The notes under the pieces: generated by a model
The model's input: the letters and a program-made list of their open reading frames with translations, nothing else
What the model was told of the DNA's origin: nothing
The model's database searches: none
Assembly (NCBI GenBank): GCA_050011895.1
Contig: JBEKIF010000001.1
Coordinates: forward strand, 62,001 to 126,000
Length of the DNA: 64,000 nt
Source of the DNA: DATBGO01 sp050011895
Lineage (GTDB): Bacteria; Actinomycetota; Actinomycetes; Streptosporangiales; Streptosporangiaceae
Direction of reading: 5' to 3'
Shown: piece after piece, positions 8,231 to 15,819 of the stretch
Layout: each line of letters starts with the position of its first letter
Numbering within the stretch: the first letter of the stretch is position 1
Program-made: the position numbers and the translations under genes

Positions 8231-8277
8231 GGAGAGTTGACGCGGCCGAGTCAACGCAATGAGTTGGAGGAGACCCG

Positions 8278-10092
8278 TTGCGCGAGTACAGCGTTCCGGC
8301 CCTGGTCGAGATACCTCCCACCGCCGGCCTGGCGGACGTCGTCTTCCGCCGCGGGCAGCAGGAACCGCATGCGGTGCTGCTGCGCAAGCGGACCGGCGAC
8401 GGCCGGTGGCAGGAAGTGACCGCCAGCGAGTTCCGCGATCAGGTGACCGGCCTCGCCAAGGGCCTGATCGTCGCCGGCATCGGAGCGGGCGACCGCGTTG
8501 GCCTGATGTCGCGGACTCGTTATGAATGGACCCTGGTCGACTACGCGATCTGGGCTGCCGGCGCCGTGACGGTTCCCGTTTACGAGACGTCATCGGCCGA
8601 ACAGGTGCAGTGGATACTCGGTGACTCAGGCGCCGCGGCCGCCTTCGCGGAGTCGGCAACGCACGCCGAGATGATCAGCAGCGTCCGTGACACGCTTCCC
8701 GGCCTGAAACGGCTCTGGGTGATCGACGACATCGCCGCGCTCGCTGCCGAAGGCAACGCGCGAGTCACCGACGAGCAGGCCGAGCAGCGCCGGGCGGCCC
8801 GGCGCGCAACCGACCTGGCCACGATCATCTATACCTCCGGCACCACCGGCCGGCCCAAGGGCTGCGAGATCACTCACGCCAGCCTGCTGTCCAACGCGCG
8901 CAACGCCGTCACGGGCGCGATCCCGGAGCTTTTCGACGAACCTCAGGGCTCAACGATGCTGTTCCTGCCGCTTGCGCACTCCTTCGCCCGCATCATCGAG
9001 GTCGCCTGCCTGGAGTCCGGCACGATCATAGGTCACTGGGCGGACGTCAGCACGCTCGCCCAGGGGCTTCCCGAGTTCCAGCCCACCTTCCTGCTCGCCG
9101 TGCCCCGGGTATTCGAGAAGGTCTACAACAGCGCGCAGCAGATCGCCTCCGAAAGCAAGGCCAAGGGCCGGATATTCGACGCGGCATCGCGGACCGCGAT
9201 CGCCTGGAGCAGGTCCCTGGACGATGGCGGAGCCGGCCCGGTCCTCCGGCTGCGGCACGCCCTGTTCGGCCGTCTCGTCTACGGCAAGCTGAGGGCGGCC
9301 GTGGGCGGACATGTGACCTACGCGGTCTCCGGCGGAGCTCCGCTCGGTGAGCGGCTCGGCCATTTCTTCCGCGGCGCCGGGATCACTGTGCTTGAGGGCT
9401 ACGGGCTGACCGAGACCGCGGCAGCCTCGACAGTGAACAAACCAACCCGCAACAAGATCGGCACGGTCGGCCTGCCGCTGCCCGGGGTGACCATCAAGAT
9501 CGCCGACGATGGCGAGATCCTGATCAAGGGCCGTAACGTGTTTACCCAGTACTGGGGCAACGAGGCCGCGACCAGCGAGATGCTGGATTCCGAGGGCTGG
9601 CTGCACACCGGCGACGTCGGCGACCTGGACGGCGAGGGCTTCCTGCGGGTCACGGGCAGGAAGAAGGAGCTGATCGTCACCGCGGGCGGTAAGAACGTGG
9701 CGCCGGCCGTGCTTGAAGACCGGCTGCGTGCGCACCCCCTGGTCAGCCAGTGCATCGTGATCGGGGATGGCCGCTCCTACATCGCCTGCCTGATCACGCT
9801 GGACGTCGAGGCGCTTGAGCACTGGAAGCAGCAACACGGGCGCCCGGCCGACGCTTCGCCCGCCGACCTGACGGATGACCCGGAGCTGATCGCGGAAATC
9901 CAGGCCGCGGTCGACGACGCCAACAAGGCTGTCTCCCGGGCCGAGTCGATCCGCAGGTTCCGCATCCTCGGCACCGACTTCACCGAGGAGAGCGGCTACC
10001 TGACGCCGTCGCTCAAGGTGCGCAGGAACGTCGTCATCAAGGACTTCGGCTCCGACATCGAGGCTCTGTACACCGCATCGCCGAAAAACTGA
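8278..10092 (+). CDS. fadD: long-chain fatty-acid-CoA ligase (FadD15-like, AMP-binding)
   Basis: Activates long-chain fatty acids to acyl-CoA through an acyl-adenylate. P-loop motif YTSGTTGRPKG near residue 185, YGLTETAA, WLHTGDVGDLDGEGFLRVTGRKKE (GD and hinge motifs) and the C-terminal Lys region ESGYLTPSLKVRRN are all present. 604 residues with no membrane segment; probably peripheral. The start is a TTG at 8278, 5 nt after a strong GGAGGAG at 8266-8272. Upstream lie the triple 14-bp repeats. The pairing with PimB' matches mycobacterial Rv2187-Rv2188c. Convergent with pimB, 40 bp apart. Confidence 0.95.
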   Translation: MREYSVPALVEIPPTAGLADVVFRRGQQEPHAVLLRKRTGDGRWQEVTASEFRDQVTGLAKGLIVAGIGAGDRVGLMSRTRYEWTLVDYAIWAAGAVTVPVYETSSAEQVQWILGDSGAAAAFAESATHAEMISSVRDTLPGLKRLWVIDDIAALAAEGNARVTDEQAEQRRAARRATDLATIIYTSGTTGRPKGCEITHASLLSNARNAVTGAIPELFDEPQGSTMLFLPLAHSFARIIEVACLESGTIIGHWADVSTLAQGLPEFQPTFLLAVPRVFEKVYNSAQQIASESKAKGRIFDAASRTAIAWSRSLDDGGAGPVLRLRHALFGRLVYGKLRAAVGGHVTYAVSGGAPLGERLGHFFRGAGITVLEGYGLTETAAASTVNKPTRNKIGTVGLPLPGVTIKIADDGEILIKGRNVFTQYWGNEAATSEMLDSEGWLHTGDVGDLDGEGFLRVTGRKKELIVTAGGKNVAPAVLEDRLRAHPLVSQCIVIGDGRSYIACLITLDVEALEHWKQQHGRPADASPADLTDDPELIAEIQAAVDDANKAVSRAESIRRFRILGTDFTEESGYLTPSLKVRRNVVIKDFGSDIEALYTASPKN

Positions 10093-10132
10093 ACCCGCCC
10101 CGGGCGGCCCGCGAGCACCTGCGCGAGCGGCG

Positions 10133-11350
10133 TCAGCCCGCAAGCACCTTCGCGAGCCGCTCCGCGACCAGTTCCCAGCGCCATTCCTTGTCGACCCAGG
10201 CCATCCCCTGCTCCCCGATCGCCTTCGCCGCCGACCTATCGGCCAGCAGGCTGGTCAGCCGGTCCGCGACCGCCGCGACGCTGCCGCCGGGCACCACGAA
10301 CCCGGTCTCGCCGTCGACGATCGCGTCCGGCGCGCCGCCGGAGTCGCCGCCGATCACCGGCAGGCCCGTCGCCGATGCCTCCAGGTAAACGATCCCGAGG
10401 CCTTCCACGTCCAGGCCGCGGCGCCGGGTCCGGCACGGCATCGCGAACACGTCGCCGGCGTCGTAGTAGGCCGGCAGCTCCTCCCAGGGAACGGACCCGG
10501 TGAACATCACCGAACCGGACACCCCGCACCGCTCGGCCAGCCGGATGAGATCAGCGCGGTACGGCCCGTCGCCGACCAGCAACAGGACTGGATCCCCATC
10601 CTGGACAACGGCGGCCGGCGACTCACCGGCCGGCGCATGCCCCGCCGTGCCGCTGTCGGCTGCTGCCGGACGTCCGGCCCGGCGGCGCGCGTCGGCCAGT
10701 ACCTGCGGCCAGGCCCGGATCAGGGTGTCCTGGCCCTTCCGCGGCACCATCCGGGATACGCAGAGGACTACCGGCCGGCCGCCGAGCCCGAGCCGGGCCC
10801 TGATCGCCGCTCCCCCCGCGCCTGGCCGGAACGCAGCGGCGTCCACCCCCGGTGCGAGCCGCACCATCCGGGCGGCGGCGTCCGGCGACAGCGCCCGGGC
10901 CAGCCGGATCCTGAAAAACTCACCCAGGTAGGTGAGGACGTCTACCTGGTCGCCGATCCTGCGGAGCAGCCAGCGAGCACCGGGCAGGGCGGCCCAGCCC
11001 GCCTCGTGACCATGGGTGATCGCGACTATCCGGGTCGCGCCAGCGCGGCGCAATGCCGGAGCCAGCAATCCAAGCGGAGCGGCAGCGCCGAACAGCACGG
11101 TGTCACAGTCGTTTTCGCGCAGCACCCGCACCGCGCGGCGCGCGACCGACGGTACTGGCAGCATCAGCGAGCCCGGATGCCGGATCACCGGGAACGGCTG
11201 ACGGGCGTCGAACTCGGCCGCACCTGACCAGGCCGGGGCGTAAACGGTGACGGTGCCGGCGGGCAGGCTGGCCGCGAGCGCGTGCACGAACGACTGGATC
11301 CCGCCGCGGCGCGGCGGGAAGTCGTTGGTCACGATCAAGACGTTCGGCAT
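10133..11350 (-). CDS. pimB: GT4 glycosyltransferase, PimB'-type phosphatidylinositol mannoside mannosyltransferase
   Basis: Predicted to transfer mannose from GDP-mannose to phosphatidylinositol monomannoside at the inner face of the membrane. The N-terminus MPNVLIVTNDFPPRRGGIQS is the hallmark of the PimB' family (acceptor-binding GGIQ loop). A GT-B C-terminal domain follows with VSRMVPRKGQDTLIRAWPQV, GDGPYR, and the EGLGIVYLEASATGLPV donor site. The ATG at 11350 fits the family N-terminus and has AGGGAG upstream. An Ala/Gly/Pro insertion (about residues 225-255) lies inside the C-terminal domain. Synteny with fadD and the NlpC/P60 gene mirrors M. tuberculosis Rv2187-Rv2190c. Confidence 0.9.
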   Translation of the reverse strand: MPNVLIVTNDFPPRRGGIQSFVHALAASLPAGTVTVYAPAWSGAAEFDARQPFPVIRHPGSLMLPVPSVARRAVRVLRENDCDTVLFGAAAPLGLLAPALRRAGATRIVAITHGHEAGWAALPGARWLLRRIGDQVDVLTYLGEFFRIRLARALSPDAAARMVRLAPGVDAAAFRPGAGGAAIRARLGLGGRPVVLCVSRMVPRKGQDTLIRAWPQVLADARRRAGRPAAADSGTAGHAPAGESPAAVVQDGDPVLLLVGDGPYRADLIRLAERCGVSGSVMFTGSVPWEELPAYYDAGDVFAMPCRTRRRGLDVEGLGIVYLEASATGLPVIGGDSGGAPDAIVDGETGFVVPGGSVAAVADRLTSLLADRSAAKAIGEQGMAWVDKEWRWELVAERLAKVLAG

Positions 11351-11360
11351 CGGGCTCCCT

Positions 11361-11382
11361 GGCCGCCAGGCGCCTGGCGGCC
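11361..11382. promoter_or_regulatory. perfect 22-bp palindrome upstream of pimB
   Basis: The arm ggccgccaggc is followed directly by its exact reverse complement, giving uninterrupted dyad symmetry 10 bp before the pimB start codon. A position overlapping the ribosome-binding region suggests either a repressor operator or an mRNA hairpin that occludes initiation. Confidence 0.6.
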
Positions 11383-11507
11383 ATGCTGCACTATCAAGCA
11401 TGCTGGCCACTATCAAGCCGCGCGGATGCGGCCCTAGCGATCTTAACGGGCACGCCGGGACCGCGATCGCCCGCGTGCTGGGGCCGAGTTCATCCTGCAG
11501 CCCTGGC

Positions 11508-12596
11508 TCAGGGACGGACCGCTCCGTCGAGTTCTGACTGGTACCAGCCGGCGAGCGCGACCTTCTCGACGTCCTCGCCGGTCTGCGGCGCGTCGATGAG
11601 GTAGCCGTTGCCGACGTAGATGCCCACGTGCGAGTTGCCTGCGAAACCGAGTATGTCGCCCGGTTCCAGGGCGCTGGTGGAGACCGAGGGCAGGCTGCTC
11701 ATCTGGTCATAACTGACGCGCGGGATCGACACGCCCGCGTAGGCCCACGAAGCCTGCGTCAGACCAGAGCAATCGAACGAGTTGGGACCAGTCGCGCCCC
11801 ACTCGTACGGCTTGCCGATCTGAGCATAGGCGAACGAGACTGCCTTCTCCGCCTGCGTTGAGGTCGGGCCCGTGTAGCCGGTACTGCCGGAGCCGCCAGA
11901 ACCGGAGCCGGAGGTACCGCCGGAGCCGCCGGTACCGCCGGAGCCGCCGGTACCGCCGGAGCCGCCGGTACCGCCCGGGCTTGCTGCCGCCTGCTGCGCC
12001 GGGGTCAGCTGCGCGAGCAGTGTCTCTTCCTGGGCGCGGAGCGTGTTCAGGGACTGCTTCCGATCGCTCAGGTTCTTGTTGAGTGCCAGCATCCCGGCCT
12101 CAACCCGGCGCGCCGCCTGCTGCGCGCCGTTGAGCTGGCGGGCGGCGGCGAGGAACTGGTTCATCGACGCGCTATTGTTCGCTGACAGTTCCAGCAGGAT
12201 CGAGGATTGGTTGAGGATCTGCTGCGGATCGCCAGAGGTGAGCAGGGCCGCCGGGGAGGTCAGATTGCCCTCCTCATAGGCGGTGGCGGCGATCTGGGCG
12301 ATCGCCTCGCGCATTGACTGGAACTGCACCTCGTATCGCGCCGCTTCGTGGTTCACCAGCGCGAGCCGCTGGCTCGCGGAGGCTAGCTCCTGCTGGACCT
12401 CGTCGTATTGCTGGCCCACCTGGTCTGCCTGTGTGTTCAGCTGGTTGAGCCGCTGCTGAACCTGGGCGATCGTAGGCTGCGGTGTAGCAGCCGCCACGCC
12501 GCAGACGCTTACCAGCAGGCCGACTGCGAGCAGGCCCACCGCCGTGGCCGCACCGCGACGTCCGACAATGGCTTTGACAGCTGACCGCGTACGCAC
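11508..12596 (-). CDS. secreted NlpC/P60 cell-wall endopeptidase (RipA-like) with coiled-coil domain
   Basis: Predicted D,L-endopeptidase cleaving peptidoglycan stem peptides. Order: Sec signal peptide (GLLAVGLLVSVCGVAAA, cleavage after A-x-A), coiled coil of about 150 residues beginning TIAQVQQRLNQLNTQADQVGQQ, Gly/Ser/Thr-rich repeat linker, then a C-terminal NlpC/P60 domain. In that domain the catalytic Cys is in SFDCSGLTQASWAYAG, the His is in NSHVGIYVGNG, and a third polar residue follows. 362 residues. The GTG at 12596 follows GGAG. The autoinhibitory coiled-coil plus NlpC/P60 layout is that of mycobacterial RipA. Upstream lies a ydaO-type riboswitch, so expression is probably c-di-AMP-responsive. 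It precedes pimB in the same direction. Confidence 0.93.
   Translation of the reverse strand: MRTRSAVKAIVGRRGAATAVGLLAVGLLVSVCGVAAATPQPTIAQVQQRLNQLNTQADQVGQQYDEVQQELASASQRLALVNHEAARYEVQFQSMREAIAQIAATAYEEGNLTSPAALLTSGDPQQILNQSSILLELSANNSASMNQFLAAARQLNGAQQAARRVEAGMLALNKNLSDRKQSLNTLRAQEETLLAQLTPAQQAAASPGGTGGSGGTGGSGGTGGSGGTSGSGSGGSGSTGYTGPTSTQAEKAVSFAYAQIGKPYEWGATGPNSFDCSGLTQASWAYAGVSIPRVSYDQMSSLPSVSTSALEPGDILGFAGNSHVGIYVGNGYLIDAPQTGEDVEKVALAGWYQSELDGAVRP
11913..11975 (-). repeat. 18-bp tandem repeat encoding Gly-Ser/Thr linker
   Basis: Three and a half exact copies of ggtaccgccggagccgcc encode (GGSGGT)n between the coiled coil and the NlpC/P60 domain. The copies are identical at the DNA level, so linker length is probably variable between strains. 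Confidence 0.9.
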
Positions 12597-12617
12597 GTGC
12601 GTGACACGCTCCTTCTC

Positions 12618-12802
12618 CCACTTCCCACCTACCGGGTGAGCTGACGGGTTCGGGCAGTGGAAGCGCGCCCTACGGCCAGGTCCGGCAAACGGGCCAGGCC
12701 GATTCACCCCTGGAACCGCTCCGGGCTTTCTGCCCGGCGCCGTTCCGATGGGTCCCCGGTTCCCCGGCCGACCCGCAGGTCGGCATCGGAAATTCGGCGG
12801 GC
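12618..12802 (-). ncRNA. ydaO/yuaA-type cyclic di-AMP riboswitch
   Basis: Read on the minus strand, the leader carries the ydaO-yuaA landmarks in order: gccggggaaccggggaccca, then gaaaGCCCGgagc, aggggtgaatcggcc, ccgtagggcgcgcttcc, cccgaacccgtcagctcac and finally ccggtaggtgggaagtggg. These match the conserved core of the c-di-AMP riboswitch class, which in actinobacteria typically precedes NlpC/P60 and resuscitation-promoting-factor genes and acts as an OFF switch. The 3' edge lies about 20 nt before the start codon of the hydrolase. Ends are approximate. Confidence 0.9.
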
Positions 12803-12851
12803 CGACCGCCGTCGCCTCGGCGGCGACTGATGAGCGATACGGCTCGGGGAG

Positions 12852-12881
12852 AGACTAGTGAAGATCAGAGGCAGGATTCAA
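12852..12881 (-). promoter_or_regulatory. candidate sigma-A promoter for the riboswitch and NlpC/P60 gene
   Basis: On the minus strand TTGAAT and TAGTCT are separated by 18 bp, placing the transcript start near 12845, about 40 nt before the riboswitch core. Spacing and hexamers fit the housekeeping consensus moderately well. Confidence 0.45.
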
Positions 12882-13012
12882 CCACTTCGCGCACACTCGC
12901 TCGGACCTTGACCATTCCCAGAAGATAACGAAACCATAACGAGAGTGTCCCTCGCCCGGCTGCCAGGGCTTGCAGCCCTTGGCGCGCCCGCTGCGGTAGG
13001 GACATCGCGCTC

Positions 13013-13073
13013 CCCGGCACGCCCGGCGCCCCCCGGCGCGCCCGGCGCCCCCGGCACGCCCGGCGCCCCCCGC
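13013..13073. repeat. GC-only tandem repeat in intergenic region
   Basis: About three and a half units of ggcgcgcccggcgccccc (18-19 bp) lie between the riboswitch promoter and the exonuclease gene. Each unit contains the self-complementary ggcgcc. No coding function is apparent. Apart from this array and the promoter the 12803-13105 gap shows no gene. Confidence 0.75.
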
Positions 13074-13105
13074 GCACTGTCGGTGCCCGGTCATACCGTG
13101 AACGC

Positions 13106-13747
13106 ATGATGACAGCGGATGAGACCGCGCCTGCCGCATCGGCGCCGATCCGCCCGCTGGCGGGCCTCGACATCGTGATCGTCGACGTGGAGACCACCGG
13201 CTGGCTGCCTGAGCAGGCCATGATCACCGAGATCGGTGCGGTCAGGGTCGGCTGGGGCGCGCCGCGCGCGGAGTTCGCCGCCCTCGTCAACCCGGGCGAT
13301 GCCATCCCCCCGGACATCGCCGCCCTGACCGGGATCACCGATGAGATGGTCGGCCAGGCACCGCCGATCGCCGCGGTAATGCCCGGCTTCCTCGCCTTCG
13401 CCCGCGGCTGCGTGCTCGCCGCCCACAATGCGCCATTCGACATCGGTTTCCTTGCCGCGGCATGCCGGCATTCAGGCCTGCCCTGGCCGGCCTTCGCCGT
13501 GCTGGATACCGCCGCCCTGGCCAGGACAGTGCTCGGCGGCGCGGAGGTACCCAACTGCAGGCTGGCCACGCTGGCGGAGTTCTTCGGCTCCCGGACCCAG
13601 CCATGCCATCGGGCGCTGCCCGACGCCAGAGCGACCGCTGACGTACTCCAGGGCCTGCTCGGCAGGCTGGCCGGGGCGGGCGTGCTGACGCTCGCCGGAG
13701 TTCAGCCGCTGATCCCCCTGGAGCCGGCCGGCCAGCCGGTACGCTGA
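13106..13747 (+). CDS. 3'-5' exonuclease, DnaQ/DEDDh type (Rv2191-like N-terminal domain)
   Basis: Predicted DNA polymerase III epsilon-like proofreading or repair exonuclease. All catalytic residues are visible: Asp27 and Glu29 in VIVDVETTG (Exo I), Asp112 in AHNAPFDIGF (Exo II), His168 and Asp173 in CHRALPDARAT (Exo III). At 213 residues it is only the exonuclease domain and lacks the UvrC-like C-terminal extension of some actinobacterial relatives. The position between the NlpC/P60 gene and trpD matches mycobacteria. ATG at 13106; a GTG-rich upstream region gives no better alternative. Confidence 0.9.
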   Translation: MMTADETAPAASAPIRPLAGLDIVIVDVETTGWLPEQAMITEIGAVRVGWGAPRAEFAALVNPGDAIPPDIAALTGITDEMVGQAPPIAAVMPGFLAFARGCVLAAHNAPFDIGFLAAACRHSGLPWPAFAVLDTAALARTVLGGAEVPNCRLATLAEFFGSRTQPCHRALPDARATADVLQGLLGRLAGAGVLTLAGVQPLIPLEPAGQPVR

Positions 13748-13750
13748 CTT

Positions 13751-13868
13751 CCGCAGGGCGGAGCACGACGGCCCGCAGCCCGGAGCACGAGAGCCCGCGG
13801 GGCTAGCACCAGACCCCGCGGGGCGAGCACTATAGCCCGCAGGGCGGAGCACGAGAGCCCGCAGGGCG
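13751..13868. repeat. five-copy ~22-bp intergenic array with internal hairpins
   Basis: A half unit and then five units of the type gagcacgagagcccgcaggg + cg run from 13761 to 13868 between the exonuclease stop and the next gene. Each unit contains gcccgcagggc or gcccgcggggc, an inverted repeat able to form a small stem. The spacing is regular (21-22 bp) and units differ at only a few positions. Transcripts through the array would form a string of hairpins. Confidence 0.85.
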
Positions 13869-13880
13869 GAGGAGGCGGCA

Positions 13881-14168
13881 GTGGTCACCGCTATCGTCCT
13901 GGTGAAGGCCGATGTCGCGCGCATTCCGGAGACGGGCGAGGCGATCGCCCAGATACCGCAGGTAACCGAGGTCTACTCGGTGACCGGCGAATTCGATCTG
14001 GTGGCGATGGTCCGGGTGCGGAAGCACGAGGAACTCGGCGACGTGATCCCCGGCAAGCTGAACAGGGTCGCAGGCGTCACCCACACCGAGACGCACATCG
14101 CGTTCCGTGCATATTCCCGGCACGACCTCGAGGCCGCTTTCGCGATCGGCTACCCAGAGCAAGCCTGA
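13881..14168 (+). CDS. stand-alone Lrp/AsnC effector-binding (RAM) domain protein
   Basis: 95 residues consisting only of the ligand-binding/oligomerisation domain of Lrp/AsnC regulators: ITAIVLVKADVARIPETGEAIA, then VTEVYSVTGEFDLVAMVRV and VAGVTHTETHIAF. There is no helix-turn-helix. Such proteins form dimers or octamers and may sense amino acids or modulate partner enzymes; next to trpD a link with amino-acid metabolism is inferred, not shown. The GTG at 13881 follows GGAGGAGG, which is itself the last part of the 22-bp array. Confidence 0.9.
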   Translation: MVTAIVLVKADVARIPETGEAIAQIPQVTEVYSVTGEFDLVAMVRVRKHEELGDVIPGKLNRVAGVTHTETHIAFRAYSRHDLEAAFAIGYPEQA

Positions 14169-14227
14169 GGGCTCCGCCCGCGGCCCGCAGGTCACGCCAG
14201 CTCCGGGCCGACGGCTTTTGTTATGGG

Positions 14228-15286
14228 TCAGCTGCGCTCTGCCGCAAGTCGCTGGCTCACCGCGGCCCAGCGATCAAGCAGTGTCAGCGCCGCGCCGGAG
14301 TCGAGCGCACCGGCCGCACGCTGATACCCGGCCTGCAATGCGCCGGCCAGTTCGTCCGGCCCGGGCACGCCCGCCGCCGCGGCCAGCGCCGCCGCCGCGT
14401 TCAGCAGCACAGTGTCCCGCACCGGGCCGGGCTCACCGCCGAGCACCGCGCGGGCCACGGCTGCGTTGTGCGTCGCGTCGCCGCCCCGCAGGTCCTCCAG
14501 CCTGGACCGGCCGATCCCGAGCGTCGCAGGATCGAACCTGACCTCGCTGACAGTCCCGTCGTGCACCACCCAGACCAGCGAAGGACCGGTCGTGGTCAGC
14601 TCGTCGAGCCCGTCCTCGCCATGGAAAACCAGCGCTGAACTGCCGCGGCTGGCCAGCACGCCGGCCAGGATCGGGCCCATCCGGGGATCGGCCACGCCGA
14701 CCGCCTGCGCGGCGGGCCGTGCCGGGTTCGCGACCGGCCCGAGGAAGTTAAAGACGGTCGGCACGCCTAGTTCGCGGCGTGGCACCGCGGTATGACGGAG
14801 CGCCGGGTGATAAAGCGGCGCGAACAGGAATGCGATCCCGGTCTCGGCCGCCAGCCGCTGCGTCTGGGCGGGCTCCAGGTCGATCACGATGCCCAGCGCC
14901 TCGAGCACGTCCGCTGTGCCGCAGGCCGAGGATGCCGCCCGGTTCCCGTGCTTGATCATCAGGGCGCCCGCGGCAGCAGCCACGACGGTGCCCATGGTGG
15001 AGATGTTGACCGTGCGGGCGGCGTCGCCGCCGGTCCCGACCAGGTCGACGGTCCGGCCAGGAATACGGATCGGCGCGGCATGCTCGAGCATTGCCTGGGC
15101 CAGGCCGCTGAGCTCGGCCACTGTCTCGCCCTTCATCCGCAGCGCGATGCCGAAGCCAGCAATCTGGGCGGGCGTGGCCGCCCCGTCCATGATCTCGTTC
15201 ATGGCCCAGGCCGTCTCCTCCGCCGTGAGCGTCTCCCCCTTGACCAGGGCGCCGATCAGTCCCGGCCATGTCGTACGCGAGTCCAT
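14228..15286 (-). CDS. trpD: anthranilate phosphoribosyltransferase
   Basis: Second step of tryptophan synthesis: anthranilate plus PRPP gives phosphoribosyl-anthranilate. Signature blocks: VDLVGTGGDAARTVNISTMG (PRPP/Mg binding), IKHGNRAASSACGTADVLEALG, and HPALRHTAVPRRELGVPTVFNFLGP. 352 residues, normal length. ATG at 15286 follows GAGGAA; an upstream in-frame start would add a non-conserved 19 residues. No other trp genes are nearby, as in mycobacteria and Streptomyces where this trpD copy sits beside ctaE/qcr. Confidence 0.96.
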   Translation of the reverse strand: MDSRTTWPGLIGALVKGETLTAEETAWAMNEIMDGAATPAQIAGFGIALRMKGETVAELSGLAQAMLEHAAPIRIPGRTVDLVGTGGDAARTVNISTMGTVVAAAAGALMIKHGNRAASSACGTADVLEALGIVIDLEPAQTQRLAAETGIAFLFAPLYHPALRHTAVPRRELGVPTVFNFLGPVANPARPAAQAVGVADPRMGPILAGVLASRGSSALVFHGEDGLDELTTTGPSLVWVVHDGTVSEVRFDPATLGIGRSRLEDLRGGDATHNAAVARAVLGGEPGPVRDTVLLNAAAALAAAAGVPGPDELAGALQAGYQRAAGALDSGAALTLLDRWAAVSQRLAAERS

Positions 15287-15349
15287 GGGGGCTTCCTCAC
15301 GGTGCCGGGAGCGCTGGGGCGGCCGGGCGGGCCGGGACCGCATCGGTCA

Positions 15350-15751
15350 TCAGGGGTTGACCGGCGCGGTGTCTGCCGCGCGCTGGCGCATCAGGCCGGC
15401 CAGCGCGTGCGCGAGCGCGGCGGGATCAATCGGGTGGCTCACGACCGCGTCTGCCCTGGACCAGGTGGCCAGCCAGCCATCATCAGCCCGGCCAATGATC
15501 AGCAGCGCGGGCGGGCAGTCATAGATCTCGTCCTTAGCCTGGCGGCAGACGCCCATGCCGCCGGCAGGCTGGGCCTCGCCATCAAGCACCATCACGTCCA
15601 CGCCCCCGGCATCGAGCAGCCGGATCAGCGCAGCGTGGGTGGCTACCTCGAGCACCTCGGCCAATGGCACATCCGGTGCCGGGCGGCGCCCGATGGCCAG
15701 CCGTACCCGGGCGCGGGTGTCGGCGTCATGGCTGTAAACAACGACCTTCAT
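15350..15751 (-). CDS. single-domain response-regulator receiver-like protein
   Basis: 133 residues with CheY-like topology: MKVVVYSHDADTRARV (first strand, acidic pair replaced by SHDAD), a central VDVMVLDGEAQPAGGMG with the putative phospho-acceptor Asp, then CPPALLIIGRADDGWLA and VVSHPIDPAALAHALAGLM. There is no output domain. The lysine at the end of strand 5 is not obvious (SHPI), so phosphorylation may be lost. A protein of this type is regularly found divergent to ctaE in Streptomyces. It lies 63 bp upstream of trpD in the same direction. Confidence 0.82.
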   Translation of the reverse strand: MKVVVYSHDADTRARVRLAIGRRPAPDVPLAEVLEVATHAALIRLLDAGGVDVMVLDGEAQPAGGMGVCRQAKDEIYDCPPALLIIGRADDGWLATWSRADAVVSHPIDPAALAHALAGLMRQRAADTAPVNP

Positions 15752-15819
15752 GAAATTGGATGGTACCGACCCGGGGGGTCGGCCGACGTCCGCCTACGCG
15801 GTGTCGTAATAATGTGCAC

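Noticed and set aside
13013..13880. Repeat arrays at 13.0 and 13.8 kb as a CRISPR
   Set aside because: Units are contiguous or differ by a few bases, with no unique spacers, and no cas genes are present.
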